From contig QYAI01000103.1 in assembly GCA_003988855.1 (NCBI GenBank), forward strand, positions 1-64,000: 64,000 bases of DNA, in the 5' to 3' direction. Source of the stretch: Arachnopeziza araneosa. Taxonomy: Eukaryota; Ascomycota; Leotiomycetes; Helotiales; Arachnopezizaceae. A program made the translations under genes and the position numbers. The notes below the pieces were generated by a model. It saw nothing but the letters and a program-made list of their open reading frames with translations. It was not told the origin of the DNA and searched no databases. Of this stretch, positions 23,186 to 34,144 are shown piece by piece. The number at the start of each line of letters is the position of its first letter. The stretch's first letter is position 1.

Positions 23186-23205
23186 TTAATTATCGCATGT
23201 ATTGC
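23135..23205. repeat. Dispersed ~41-bp repeat, tandem copies B
   Basis: Two adjacent units: taattgttgcatgttaagtt followed by tggcattcaaac, then acttttaattatcgcatgta. They align with the copy at 17591-17636, differing mainly by C/T and G/A changes. The array abuts the 3' end of the minus-strand gene at 23186. Confidence 0.5.
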
Positions 23206-24972
23206 TAGTAAAATTGTTGACAACGGACAGCGTATTGGAAGAATTAGCTTTTGGATGTTTCGGGAACAGTTGTGAATTGAAGCCAAAGGTAGGTGTAGGA
23301 GAGCTCTCGAAAGATTGCATAAAATCGGTACCATTATTAAGCTTCCTCTTTTTTGGCTGTGGTGTTGTGTAAGCTGGTTGAGGACCTAGGGACGAAAATC
23401 TTTGAATACCAGGAGTGGCAGGCACTTGAATAAACGATGAAGCATTGCTAAACCGACTCTTAAGACTTCCTCTTTGAGACAAGGAGGCTCCGCTAGCGAC
23501 AGAACTTGATGTTGAACGTGGAGTTCCCACGCTGATATGGCTATGCCTTGGAGCAGATGTAGATGATAGTTCATAGTGTGGACGTGATAATTGAGATCCG
23601 TGTAAGGGTTGTTTCAAGTCGTCATAAAGCTTTCTTGGTGGTAGCAAAGTAGAAGGCGACATATTACCAGAAGCAGACAGGACTGTGCTGCCTTTCAGAT
23701 TGTTTGGAATAACTGTTTCCATTTCGTCGTGTGAACGCTTCAACGTACGCTCTATTTTGGTTGTGAGGATTTCCAGCATTCCAAAGAGTCCTTTTGGTAC
23801 TAGCGGTGAGTTTGGTAGCATAGTTTGACTATCAGGTATAATTTCGTTGACCAGTACGGTCTGTTGTCCTTCCGCGGTCTCTGTATTATTTTTTCCTGCG
23901 GATGGAGTTTGCGCCTTGTTATTCAGATCTTTATCATGAATCCAACGATTTCAATAGAGAGGAGACTCCTTTGCAGGTAGAGTGTTGTATGACGCAGTCG
24001 GATCTTGATTGAGAGAAGACTCGTTCGCAGGTGGAGCGTTATTCAAGACGACCGAAAGATATTGACTGAGACGAGACTCATTTGCAGGTAGAGTGTTTTC
24101 TGAAGCAGAAGGATCTTGGTTGAGAGAAGACTCCTTTGTAGGTAGAGTGTGTTCTGAAGCAGAAGGATCTTGATTAAGAGGAGACGCATTCGCGGTTGAA
24201 ACTTCTTGATTTTTCTTCGCATCTCGTTTGCTTTGTCTTGCTTCCTATTTCTTATGGGTGAAGTGTAGATATTCTTCTTTCTTTTCTCTTCAGACGCCTT
24301 TCCTCGATTCCTGTGCGATTTATCTTGTTGTTGTGAATCTAACGTACCCATAACAATATCACGGGCTACTTCATGGTTCGAGATTTCAAACTCTAGACGA
24401 CCAAGTTTGAGCTTAAATTCAGAGCGCTCTTGAGGAAAAGCTTTTGTAGAATTTGGCTTGTCTTCTTCTCTTTGTAAATTCAAGTTTGTTTCGCTAGCCC
24501 TATTCCGGTAACTCAAAAAAAAGTTAGAACAATTTCCATATCTTTGAAGATGGAGTGCAGATACAGCAGCTCTTGGCGCTTGCCATCTCATGCTACGGGA
24601 AACATTGTCCCAAAAGACCCCACTAATTCAATTGACAGTCCACTCTCCACTTGGGGATAGCTGCGGTAAGCATATCTGTGAGAACATCCACACGACTTTT
24701 CAAGGCATCAAATTATGGGTGGTGCAGGGTAATACAGCAAAAGCCGACACCCTGCCAAGAACAAACTGATGAATTGATCCAGACGAGCAGAAGAAAGCTT
24801 TGCTTACTCGTCATGGCTTCCCAATTCTTGAGTAGTACCAGTAGGATGGGTAATTGATGGCTCTGTCTGTTGTTTCTCTTGATCTACATCGACGTCCATG
24901 GCGGAATCAAGTCTAGAGAAGTTAGTAACTGTTTAGAATATACATAGGTCAGCCAACTTACCCCGAAGCCAT
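23186..24972 (-). CDS. Unknown Ser-rich multi-exon gene with internal minisatellite; possibly disrupted
   Basis: Start ATG at 24972 in an 11-nt first coding exon (24972..24962). A textbook intron (GTAAGT, TTACTAAC, TCTAG) and exon 2 (24912..24808, LDSAMDVDVDQEKQQ) follow, then GTAAGC. Exon 3 probably begins at 24592 (MRWQAPRAAVSALHLQRYG). Around 24340-24240 the useful frame changes. Either a GTACGT...AATAG intron or a frameshift leads into a Ser/Glu/Asn-rich repeat region (54-bp units). An in-frame TGA at 23953..23951 separates this from the final frame, which continues to 23186 with SAGKNNTETAEGQ, MLPNSPLVPKGLFGMLEIL and a Ser-rich tail containing QPKKRKLNNG (NLS-like). Function unknown. The gene is real, but the intactness of this copy is doubtful. 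Confidence 0.45.
23955..24195. repeat. 54-bp minisatellite, about 4-5 diverged units
   Basis: Units beginning near 23955, 24009, 24066, 24119 and 24174 share phrases gagaagactcctttgcaggt, agagtgttttctgaagcaga and aggatcttg. The period is 54 bp (one unit 57), so translation yields an 18-19-residue repeat (about NQDPSASENTLPANESSL) in the minus-strand gene. Confidence 0.7.
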
Positions 24973-27043
24973 GATAGATGTGATTGTCAATGATCTGGTG
25001 GATGTGATTGTCGATAAAGGGCCCAGATCAGGAAAGAGCCAGAGCAGGAATCTACCCAACCATCAGAATAGCAAGAGCAAGAGCAACGCCTCTGTATCCA
25101 TACAAGCAGACTAGGCGCCCTAGGAAGAGATCGTACATTTCTCTTCCTACTACCTACTACTGCTCTTCGACGTCAAAAGCGCTCCCAGCGAGTGGAGATC
25201 AATCATCGAGCGATTTTCCATGTGAACTCTTTCGGCAGTAAGACCAGGAGGCGTTCGTACGTCCCAATACGAGGATTATGTACTTAGTCTGATCATAAAA
25301 CACGTTCCTCACGAACACCTTGTGAAGCAGGTTTTGTTACTTGAATTGATCAATATAGCCAACATCGAATGAACGAGTCAACATACTGATAAAAAGATAA
25401 CGGGGGTTTGAAAAAGTAAGTGCGCCTAAGGAGAAAGAAAGACGAGAGCCAGAAGAATAAACCTACCGTTATGGCGGGGTGCTCGCTTGCGATGGCTTCA
25501 CGTGACCATTGCCTGGTCAACAATGAGAGCATTGGGGCACCGAAGCATGAAAGTTTTGCGCGATTTATCAAAATAATGTCAAATTAGTTGAGTGTCTTGC
25601 CAAGGTAATAATAAATTTTACATCTCATAGGATCCAGTGTTATTTCTTTCCTTGATTTACGACCATTGACTGTAGCGATAAGCATGAGTACAGGCTATCA
25701 GAACTGAAACCTCTTGTTTCTCTTAGCCAGATGTGTCGCTATAAGCATAAGTTTAGGTTCATACGACTAGAAACCTTCTTTCTGCTACATCTCTTCTCGA
25801 TCTTAGATATAAACACACCGTAGCACAGCCTCAACCCCTATTCTAGAATAATCCCTCGATAGTTAGAGAAGGAGCACAGTAAATTTGAAAAAATATTTAT
25901 GACGACGACTTGAATTTGTTTGAAGGAGATCACGCTGGCACAGTGTGGGCTGATTGTAGTTTCTTGCAGGTTCAAAATAGATACTGACTTCTTTTAAGAA
26001 TACTCCTACATATGAACAAGGGAACTGACCAAGTGTCTCTTTGATCTTCCGCCTCTTCTTGAACCCCCTTTGAATTATTATAACAAGGAAAAACAGCTGT
26101 CGGAAATTCCGGTCTCTTTCTGCTCCTCAGTCGAAATCTTTGCAGACTGAGAAAATTGTTTGACTAAATTTGGTCATTTTCAAAGTCTTGATTTAGTGTT
26201 CCAAAGTGAAGAAAGAAGTTGAAGAGAGTCGAACCTTTGAATATTAAGAACACTCGAAGCATCTTTGAGTACTGAAATTGAATCTCTGCCGGAAAAGACT
26301 GGAAGGTCAGTGAACAGATCCTGATCTGAGGGTTTCAAAAATTACAGACTGCATCATGAAGAACTTGAGCTCAGCCAAGGAATTAACTGCTACCGAGTTG
26401 AGCTGAAAGCTCTACATTGAGCGTAGAATAATCTCATTTTCAGACAATAGAGTAATATCAAACCTATAAATATATCCTTTTGACAAGGTATGCGGTAAAG
26501 AAACCTTCCCGCGGTTCTGCTCATTTGTAAACGAGAGCCGTGGAAACTAATTTAAATGTCGACAAAACTTGGAGACTTACTTTCTTTTCTACATACTTCA
26601 CAGTATGAAAAACTCACTTCCATGAACAACAAGAAATTGACTTTCTCAACCATCAAATTGAAACCCCTAATCCTTTGTAAGCGTTGGGCAATTATTGTAC
26701 CAGGCCTAGATATTGTAGTTTTCAGAATTCCAATTCGGTAACTAGGGTGAAGAATCTAGAACTGCCTATTCCAAAGCGTTTTAATAGCTTAAAATAAATC
26801 CCCTGGTTTTATAAACTCGTGGTGGGAAAATAATAGACAACAGCGACTTTAAAATAATCCAATTAAACACTAAGAAATTAGCGACAATGATTATATGTAT
26901 TTAGATGGAAATCCTTTCTAACCAATTTTCAACAAAGCCAGCAAATTTCTACAGTTATATTTGATTCTCTACTCAAGTCAAGATCAAGCTATCAATTTAT
27001 TTTACAAATCTTCGATTTCAACTCTTGAGCATTGAGAATCTAG
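24973..27043. other. 2-kb AT-rich intergenic region
   Basis: No recognisable gene. A diverged 63-bp tandem duplication lies at 25678-25800. The stretch 26440-27000 is strongly AT-rich. Short open frames (for example 25350-25571, 26556-26741) have no distinguishing features. Confidence 0.45.
25678..25800. repeat. Diverged 63-bp tandem duplication
   Basis: The phrase ataagcatgagtacaggct...ctgaaacctcttgtttctct at 25679 recurs 63 bp later as ataagcataagtttaggttc...ctagaaaccttctttctgct. Two units only. Confidence 0.5.
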
Positions 27044-28243
27044 TTAACTCATACCCTGAAAACTGATCTCAGGCATTGTCGTTGGTCGTTGGCCACATTC
27101 TGGCATCAAACCACTTCTAAAATCCTGTATGAGTTCCAAAGAAACACCTGATCCGTTAAATATTGGTTGGTCTGGACACGTGTCATGTATGAGTTCCGCC
27201 ACTTCGTCAGAAAGTTCTTCCTCAGAATTCAGGTTAACGTCCTCGTCAGAGTCTTGGTCATCCCGTCCAGTGTATAGGTAGTAGAGTTGACGAGCCTCGT
27301 AGAAATCGATTGGTCTAGTCATTTGAAGATAGTCCGGCCTGCGATGGTCGTCCATATGATGTGGGACAATCACAGTCAACTTCGTAACACATCTGAATAT
27401 ATGCATGATATACGCCAGGATTTCTTCAAGGTCCCAATCATTGTCATGTTCTTCAAATTGAATGGCTGACTTATTCAGACTCGATACAATCTCATCTTCG
27501 TCAAACTGGATCGCAAGGTTTTTCACCCGCCGTACATTTTCAATGTCGATCATCGGAAATATCCCGAGAAGGTGATGAGAAATCTCGAAGAATGAATGTG
27601 AGTGAGGGTTTATAATGAAGTTGGCGGCGCGAATGAAAAGAGTATCTTGGTCGAAATTAAACCATGTTTGTGCGCTGCTACCCAAACATGCGAAAGATCT
27701 GGCATAGTATTTTGTACTAACTGCATATGACTCATGAGAAGCAAGTACAACTCCTGGTATCTCTGGAGTTCGGCAAGTTGCCTCGATTCCAACGAGGTGG
27801 TTCGATTTGCGGAAGTGCGCTTGAGAATCAACAATCTTCTGCTTCCTCTCCTGGAATGAACAAACCCATCCATCAACATCGTCTTCCTCTACTTCATCAT
27901 CATCATCCTCGACCGTGTTATCTGGTTGACCAGCTTCGGTTATCTTGGTTTCCTCAATCAGATGCCCAATATCATCTTCCTCAGGTAAGCCTAAACCCGC
28001 ACGCCATTTTGTAATGTTTTCGTCTTCCCAATCCTTAATAGTCTTCTGCAAGCGGCGTTGTCTGATTTCAACAATCCTTGACCTGGGAAGAGCAGCGAAT
28101 AGGGCGAATTCCCAGATGCTATACCGAATTTCTCTAGGGAGGTCCGAGAAACGGGTAAACTGATTTTCAAGCTCTGGATGTGAGGCGCTTTGGTTGTTGC
28201 TATTAGTATGTATTTCAACCGAGGAAATATCTACAAGGTCCAT
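27044..28243 (-). CDS. 2EXR-domain protein
   Basis: A single frame of 399 residues with ATG at 28243. The N-terminal part carries the signature of the fungal 2EXR family: FTRFSDLPREIRYSIWEFAL followed by PRSRIVEIRQRR, i.e. an LPxEIRxxIW helix and a strand ending in RIVEI. A second family-like region follows (VVLASHESYAVSTKYYARSF and NFDQDTLFIRA). An acidic linker (EDDDDEVEEDDVDG) separates the halves, and the C-terminus is acidic. Family members are abundant in Leotiomycetes and other Pezizomycotina and have no known biochemical function; an F-box-like architecture has been suggested because of the LP..I...I pattern. A possible donor (CAGG|GTATGAG) overlaps the last codons, so a further 3' exon cannot be excluded. 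Confidence 0.75.
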   Translation of the reverse strand: MDLVDISSVEIHTNSNNQSASHPELENQFTRFSDLPREIRYSIWEFALFAALPRSRIVEIRQRRLQKTIKDWEDENITKWRAGLGLPEEDDIGHLIEETKITEAGQPDNTVEDDDDEVEEDDVDGWVCSFQERKQKIVDSQAHFRKSNHLVGIEATCRTPEIPGVVLASHESYAVSTKYYARSFACLGSSAQTWFNFDQDTLFIRAANFIINPHSHSFFEISHHLLGIFPMIDIENVRRVKNLAIQFDEDEIVSSLNKSAIQFEEHDNDWDLEEILAYIMHIFRCVTKLTVIVPHHMDDHRRPDYLQMTRPIDFYEARQLYYLYTGRDDQDSDEDVNLNSEEELSDEVAELIHDTCPDQPIFNGSGVSLELIQDFRSGLMPECGQRPTTMPEISFQGMS

Positions 28244-29040
28244 CTCTCTCCCAACAGAAAGTACAATTCAATTTGCGGGATTTTTATATTTCGTCTCCAG
28301 AAAGCCAGGAAGCTCCTGAGAGAAAGAGTTGAGTGCTGTAGAATTGCAATGGAGATTTGAATGTAGCAAGAGAAAGAAGGATTTGAGTGAACTATGAGCT
28401 GAGAAAAACGAAACAACAAAAATAAGGGAGTTGTGGGAAAGAAAAGTGAGAGGAGCGATGTAGAATTCGATGAAGGAGAAATGGTGAGGCAAGGAAGAGC
28501 CCGGTGCCTAGCTAGTGCGGCACGCTATGGTACCTAAACCGCCCCGAAAGATTTAAAAGAGGAACAACAAGGCAGCGGCATGGGATAAGGGTTCAAATCA
28601 AGCCATGGAAGAGAAGAAATTGAAAGAAATGGTGTAGCGAAACAGAGGCTTCTCTCCGACCAGCACGGTCGTGAGTTATTGGTGGTTTCACGTCTCAGAA
28701 GGGAAGGTGCAGGGAGCAAATATGGGGCCGAATGAATATATCGAAGTAAGGCGTCAGCGTCAAGTGCCAATGAATAATAGGGCTGAGTACCACTCAAGGA
28801 AATTTACGAGTATAACGGAATTGAGTATCGAAAGTAATAATCCGATTATGGACCGAAGAGGAGAAACACTTCAAGGGAGATTCGGGAATGTTCGCTCTTC
28901 AGTTGTAGTGCTTCTAATACAATCTAAACTATAGAAACAAACAATAAAAACATACCCCCACAGTCAGTGTGAGTACACCCATCAAAAATCGCTCGTCTCT
29001 GGGCCGCATTGCTGGCCTTCAACTTTCCCACTTGTTAGCC
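28244..29040. other. Intergenic region
   Basis: About 800 bp forming the promoter of the 2EXR gene and the 3' flank of the WW-domain gene. Overlapping small open frames only; no gene supported. Confidence 0.5.
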
Positions 29041-29884
29041 TCATATCAAACTATTACTGTCAACATAGGTTGTCCCAGGCGGGTCCAGCAACATCATCGA
29101 ATTCTCCTGGCCTTGAGCTTCCATCGCGTACTGAGCCTGAAGCGCTGCTGAACCATCTCCTCCATCACCGCCATAATAATCTCCTACGCTCCCGGAATCT
29201 CCTCCGCCGCCAAAATCACCGCCTCCGCTGCCACCATCGAACAGGCCTCCATCCATAATATCGGCTCCCAAAGCGACAGCTCCGATGGCTCCTATTCCAA
29301 TGGCTGCACGCTTCCCCCACTTCTTGAAAGATGGAGTGGTAATTTTGCTCATAATGCCGGTTGAACTAGATGGTTGACGGCCGTGTTGTATTGGCTGGTT
29401 TGGATGTTGTGGAGGCAGTGCAGAATGGGTTTGTTGCTGGTAAGGGGCTTGGCCTTGTAATGGAGGCGCGAAATTTTGTTGTTGGTAAGGACGAGAGGGA
29501 GGATATTGCTGTGCTGTATAAGGAGGTGGAGGATTGACATGGTGAGTCGCTAACGATGGGTTATAGCCGACCACTCTTGCGTGCTGCTGTGTGGGTTGAG
29601 GTGTATAAATCTGAGCCGCCAGTGGAGGTGGAGAGAATGTTTGTGTTTGTTGATATTGCTGGGACTGCGCTGCCGGTGCATAGATTACCGTGTTTTGAGC
29701 TGGTATGGTAGGGACGGACCATGTAGTTTCTTTTGTGTAGGTATTCATGTAGTAGCTGGATGATATTTAACAAATGCTGTAAATTTGAATCATATTGAGC
29801 TTACAAAGTTTGGTAGTCTGAACTCCAGTGCGATTCCCAGCCTAGAGGTAATGCACCTCCAGACGCTTGTACCTGGTATGCCAT
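29041..29884 (-). CDS. WW-domain protein with Gln/Pro-rich middle and Gly-rich tail
   Basis: Two exons, 29884..29805 and 29755..29041, join in phase across a 49-nt intron (GTAAGC...CATCCAG), giving 264 residues. The intron splits a WW domain: LPLGWESHWSSDYQTF is in exon 1 and YYMNTYTKETTWSVP in exon 2, with both signature Trp residues and the terminal Pro. WW domains bind Pro-rich ligands (PPxY and similar). The next ~110 residues are Gln/Pro/Tyr-rich, including PPPPYT and PPLQGQAPYQQQ, which could serve as a self or partner ligand. A short hydrophobic stretch (AAIGIGAIGAVALGADIM) and a Gly/Asp-rich segment follow. The layout resembles uncharacterised fungal WW proteins; the partner is unknown. 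Confidence 0.8.
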
Positions 29885-30936
29885 TGAGACTTTGATACCC
29901 ACTTTAAATCACTAGAACTCTATAATTGATTGGAAGATCTCCGAAGTAACTGTAGTGCATCCAAAATCTGCAAAATTGTCTCTGCTGGGCTCTAAACTTT
30001 TGAACGGCAGTGAAAGCTTTTATGAGATTCATTTGCGCGAGAGCTAGCAAAACAATAAAAGTCCGAGCCTTGGCCGAGAGGATCTATTGACTTGGCATCA
30101 ATGGGAAATTCTCGCTTTGATTCGCTTGAGCTCAGCTCCTCAAGTGCCAAGTACATCTGGAAGTGGCTTTTCGAAGGCACTAAGCGAAGCTCCACTCTAT
30201 TGCATAGCGATAATGGTTTTTGGCACTGTCAGAATTGGGGGAAAAGTTCCGCTGGCAGGATGGAAATAGAAAAATGATGTATATAGTATAGCATTCGACC
30301 AAGCCCGAAACTAGTGTAGAGCTGGACTCTAGTTTTCCATCGTGAGAGTAAACAAAGGTTTCGGTTAAAGTCGGTTAGCGATCAGGAGGAGTCTACCTAC
30401 CTAGCTACCAACCTAGGTAGGTAGATACTCCACCTCGACATAGCAAACTCTTTGACTGGTCCGTATACGATGCATCTTCAAATGGCCATTGATTTCTTGC
30501 GGCAGTACCTTGATTTCCCATTTGAATAGAGCATGATGAAACTTCGTCTCGGTGTCTTCTTGCTTTCTTGCCTAGTCTCGGAATTGACGGAGAATGGTGG
30601 TAAGAGATTGGATTTATGCAATCGTTAAATATCACTGTAGTTGTGTCAGAGCCGTATAGTGACGATTGAAGTCTATTATGAGCTTGACAAGCTGTGGAAA
30701 GGGGACTCTGGCGGTATGGAAGCGCGATAATACTAGAGTGTCCTCACCGATCCGCGAAAGCACGGGCCCAGTGCCTCACGGCGGGTTTACGAAAGTTTCG
30801 AAACGTCATTTATCCCGTATTAATATCGACAAACAAGCTCCAACCTACGGCACAATCTCAAAATTCCTTTATAACAACATGGCCATTCCAATTCTCTCTT
30901 CTAACTTTATTATCATCTCTTCCAAACTCCATAACC
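29885..30936. other. Intergenic region with a strong hairpin
   Basis: About 1 kb between divergent genes (WW protein on minus, unknown gene on plus). It includes the 13-bp inverted repeat annotated at 30392-30425. Short open frames are not credible genes. Confidence 0.5.
30392..30425. repeat. 13-bp inverted repeat (hairpin)
   Basis: The left arm tctacctacctag (30392-30404) and right arm ctaggtaggtaga (30413-30425) are perfect complements separated by an 8-nt loop. It lies in a promoter-type intergenic region about 0.5 kb from both divergent genes. Confidence 0.8.
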
Positions 30937-31833
30937 ATGGCATCCAACCTCCCAGATCCACGACTAGACGGACGAGTCTTGACATACGATCCCAATTCCA
31001 TCCAAACAGCATTGAAAACTTACTACGAAGCCCTAAGTAAACTGCCCTATATCGATGAAACAGACATCATCTACCCTCCAACCAGCGGCTGGCTCAACAT
31101 CACGACCTCGAATTTTGAACGACTTGGAAAGAGCGAATCTGTAATCGAGCTCCTTAAACAACTACCCTACCTCCGAAATCCAGATAAAGAGAAAGGATAC
31201 GCGATTTCGTTCGGCACATTCCCAATTGATTATTCTACAGCACCATTTTCAGTGCCAGTTGATGTAGAGAAGGCTAAATATCTGAGCCCGGATTTTGCTT
31301 GGCCGGAAGAGAAGATTAAGAGCTGGGTCATACCGCTGACGGTGAGTGAGGACAGGATTGATGGCCAAAGTTGGCTGCTGGACACCACAGATGGTATGTT
31401 GGCTTCACCCTGACCATGATTCTGCTAATTTGTATTAGGAACAGTGACAGCCTGGGAACATAATGACGTGAGCCCTCCGGATTTTCCGGAGTACCCCGCA
31501 GATGACCCGAGAGCCTGGCGTAATACATGCGGTGAGACTCGGAAGTTGGAAGAGCTTCTAGAGGAGTGGAGGGAGAAGTTTGAGAGCTTAAGCTGGGTTG
31601 CATTCATGGATCCCACTGTACTCCCCTCTACGTTCTCTTGTACCTTGGTTTACATCTGACTTGATTAGGGCAGGGAGAAGGTTTGGAATGACGAAGATTA
31701 TCCGGGAGATGAAGAAACCGAAGAGTGCAAGGAGTTGCAGGCTATTATCCGAGAACATGAGTGGCCAGAGAATTTTAGGAGAGAGGAGTGTAAAGAGGCG
31801 CTGTATGAGTGGGTCGAGAGTAAACAGCAGTAG
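30937..31833 (+). CDS. Conserved-looking protein of unknown function
   Basis: Three exons join in phase: 30937..31393, 31439..31617 and 31669..31833 (266 residues). The introns are 45 and 51 nt; the second contains a CTGAC branch site. The ATG at 30937 is chosen because the upstream in-frame extension (to 30694) looks like 5' leader. I do not recognise a domain. The protein is soluble, with an N-terminal segment DGRVLTYDPNSIQTALKTYY, a Trp-rich acidic middle (PPDFPEYPADDPRAWRN) and a charged helical C-terminus (CKELQAIIREHEWPENFRRE, ending VESKQQ). Intact splicing phase and even composition support a real gene. Confidence 0.7.
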
Positions 31834-31987
31834 GAGACAAAGAGCCGGGAAACATATTCTCCTTCTGGATCCTACGTTGTATGCAATTCAAAAGTGTCTT
31901 CCACAATACCTGACGGATACGATTATATATACACTTTAGGGTGTCCAGTAGGATGTAAGTATTTTCAAACTCTCAAGATTCCAAGCC

Positions 31988-34144
31988 TTAACTGCTGACA
32001 CCCACACAATAATATTCTTTTGCCCAAAATAGTGTGCCACAATTCGCACCGTCAGTACCTAGCACGGTGTTCCAGCTGTACAATTGAGCTGGCGTTATAT
32101 TATTCTTTGTCGCAAAATCATAACAGCCAATTCCTCCATCGGCCATGGCGTACTTCTTACAATTACTCACAATACCAGTCTTCTTCTGTTAGTCCTCTTA
32201 AACGTTTGGGGAAAGCATGCTTACCTGTGTTGGACCGGGTGCCGTTACTATACCAGTTGGCGATGAAGTTGGCGGACTCGTTTTCGTCGGTGCAGCTGTC
32301 GTTATCGATGTCGATGCAACGTTGATGCAATAGTATTCCTTGGCCCAAAATAGCGACAAACAATTTTCGCCATTAGAACCAAGAACAGGATTATAGCTGA
32401 AGAGCTTCTTATTGTCAGGTTGAGTTTTGATGATTTATGGAGAAGTCCCCTACATACCTGGGTAGTATTTATACAGTTCTGCGTAGCGAAATCGTCGCAA
32501 CCCTAGGACACAGTCAGTCGATCCTAAAGATAGGGAAATGACTTACAATCCCCAAGTCTGCCATGCTATATGCATTGCACGAAGACACGATACCGCTTTG
32601 CGTTGGGCCGGGAGCTGTCGTGGGGGAGTTCGTGAATGTGGGACAAGGCGTCACCCGCCCTCCCGCTCCTCCACGTTGTTGATTCCCAGCATCTGCACCC
32701 GAACCGAGTGGCGGTGCTGCGAGGGCATATGTCCCGTTCACGCCGGGTGCGGAGACGCACACCATCTGGCCGGCTGTGAGATTATCACATAGTCCAATAA
32801 TATTCCTGTTCCAGATCAAGAATTGGACTGTGGTGACGTTTCCAGGGAGACTGCTTGCTAGCGAGTCACTGGTTTGTAATCAGTATACGTTTTTTCTATG
32901 AGTCGAAGCTTAAAGTGGCTTACCAGGTGGCTGAGGTTGGTACTTGCTTGAGTGAACAAGAGGAAGGGAAACAAATACTCCCCTTGATGGAACAATCATC
33001 AGAGTTCGTGAGTTTCTCCAGGTCACCTGTGGATATTCCATATTTTTGCGAAAGCGTTTGGCAATTTGATCCGGTACTTAATGTTTGGCCGGCGCATGTG
33101 GTAGTGGCTGAAGCAGACGTCGTTGTGGCAGTTCCACTTCTAAAGTTGATGGAAATCGGAGAAGGTGCTGCTACGTAACTGGGCAATGCTCGAATCGTTA
33201 TATCCGGGATTGTCACATTACACACGTCTCCGATATCTTGAAGCTGTTCAACCAAAAAGTCCGACTGGTCTGAATCTGCTAAAAATGGCGAAGTCACTCT
33301 AGCATAAAGTAGTTGAATGAAGCAGTTATCACATAGCTATGGCAAAGTCAGAGCTCGTTTATAGAAAGGAGATAAACACTCACAACGTCATCAGCGTACA
33401 AATTAGCTAACCGTGTGTTCTCAGAAATTGTGACATTTGATGTACAGGATGGATCAGTTGGATTTTTCGTACAATCTGGTTGGATTATATCTGATCCTGT
33501 CCAGTTCAAAGATGCACCCAAGCACCATCTATCATCTGTTCTACACATTCGTCCGTTTTAGCGGATCTCACTTTGGATTACCACTGATGATATGAAGACG
33601 TACGTTGATCCTAGACATACAATATTGATTCCATCAACGAAACGACCAGAAATTGAATCCGCAGGAACAAGTTTTCCGTACGCACTGATCCATTCTATGA
33701 GCCTCGGAAGTTAGCATTCTCTTCGCTTAATATGGATCTCGTGCTCTGTGAACCAGCGACACAAGAAATAGTAGGTATTTTCACCATCAGCGCAAGCCAC
33801 CGACACATCAAGATCCCAATCACGAGCTTCAATGGTGCAGTTCCCGTCACAAACGTCTGTAATATTGTCGTCTTCCCAGTAATAATTGTCAAAGTTGACG
33901 GACATCTGGAACAGAGTTGGATCGCAGTCTGGCAAAGTTTGGTTTCTTTTTAAACATCTCTGTTAGCACTTTCCGTAAAATCTGGGGCATTAATGAGCTT
34001 GACATACAGGGCAGCAATGCATCCTGGAGTGACATTGTACGCTCGGGCAAGCAGCGTTGGGTCGATTGGAGGGTATAAGTTGAATTGACCATAACTACGC
34101 TCTATAAATATACTGGCTGCTATTGTTAAAAAAAGTTTCTTCAT
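31988..34144 (-). CDS. Secreted multi-LysM protein (chitin-binding, TAL/effector-like)
   Basis: Nine exons join in phase: 34144..34008, 33945..33785, 33694..33604, 33540..33384, 33336..32924, 32868..32547, 32502..32458, 32404..32225 and 32179..31988, giving 565 residues. A signal peptide (residues 1-19, MKKLFLTIAASIFIERSYG) starts at the ATG at 34144. Cys-rich N-terminal modules follow. LysM-like units then lie at about 263-305 (SNCQTLSQKYGISTGDLEKL), 320-365 (ending LCDNLTAGQMVCVSAPG), 418-475 and 505-562. The last two are close relatives, each ending LFWAKEYYC. LysM domains bind chitin oligomers; such proteins mask hyphal chitin or help self-recognition. The divergent neighbour is a CBM18-GH18 chitinase, the arrangement known for Trichoderma TAL6 and its chitinase. 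The exon 2/3 donor (GTGAAA) is the least certain junction. Confidence 0.87.
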
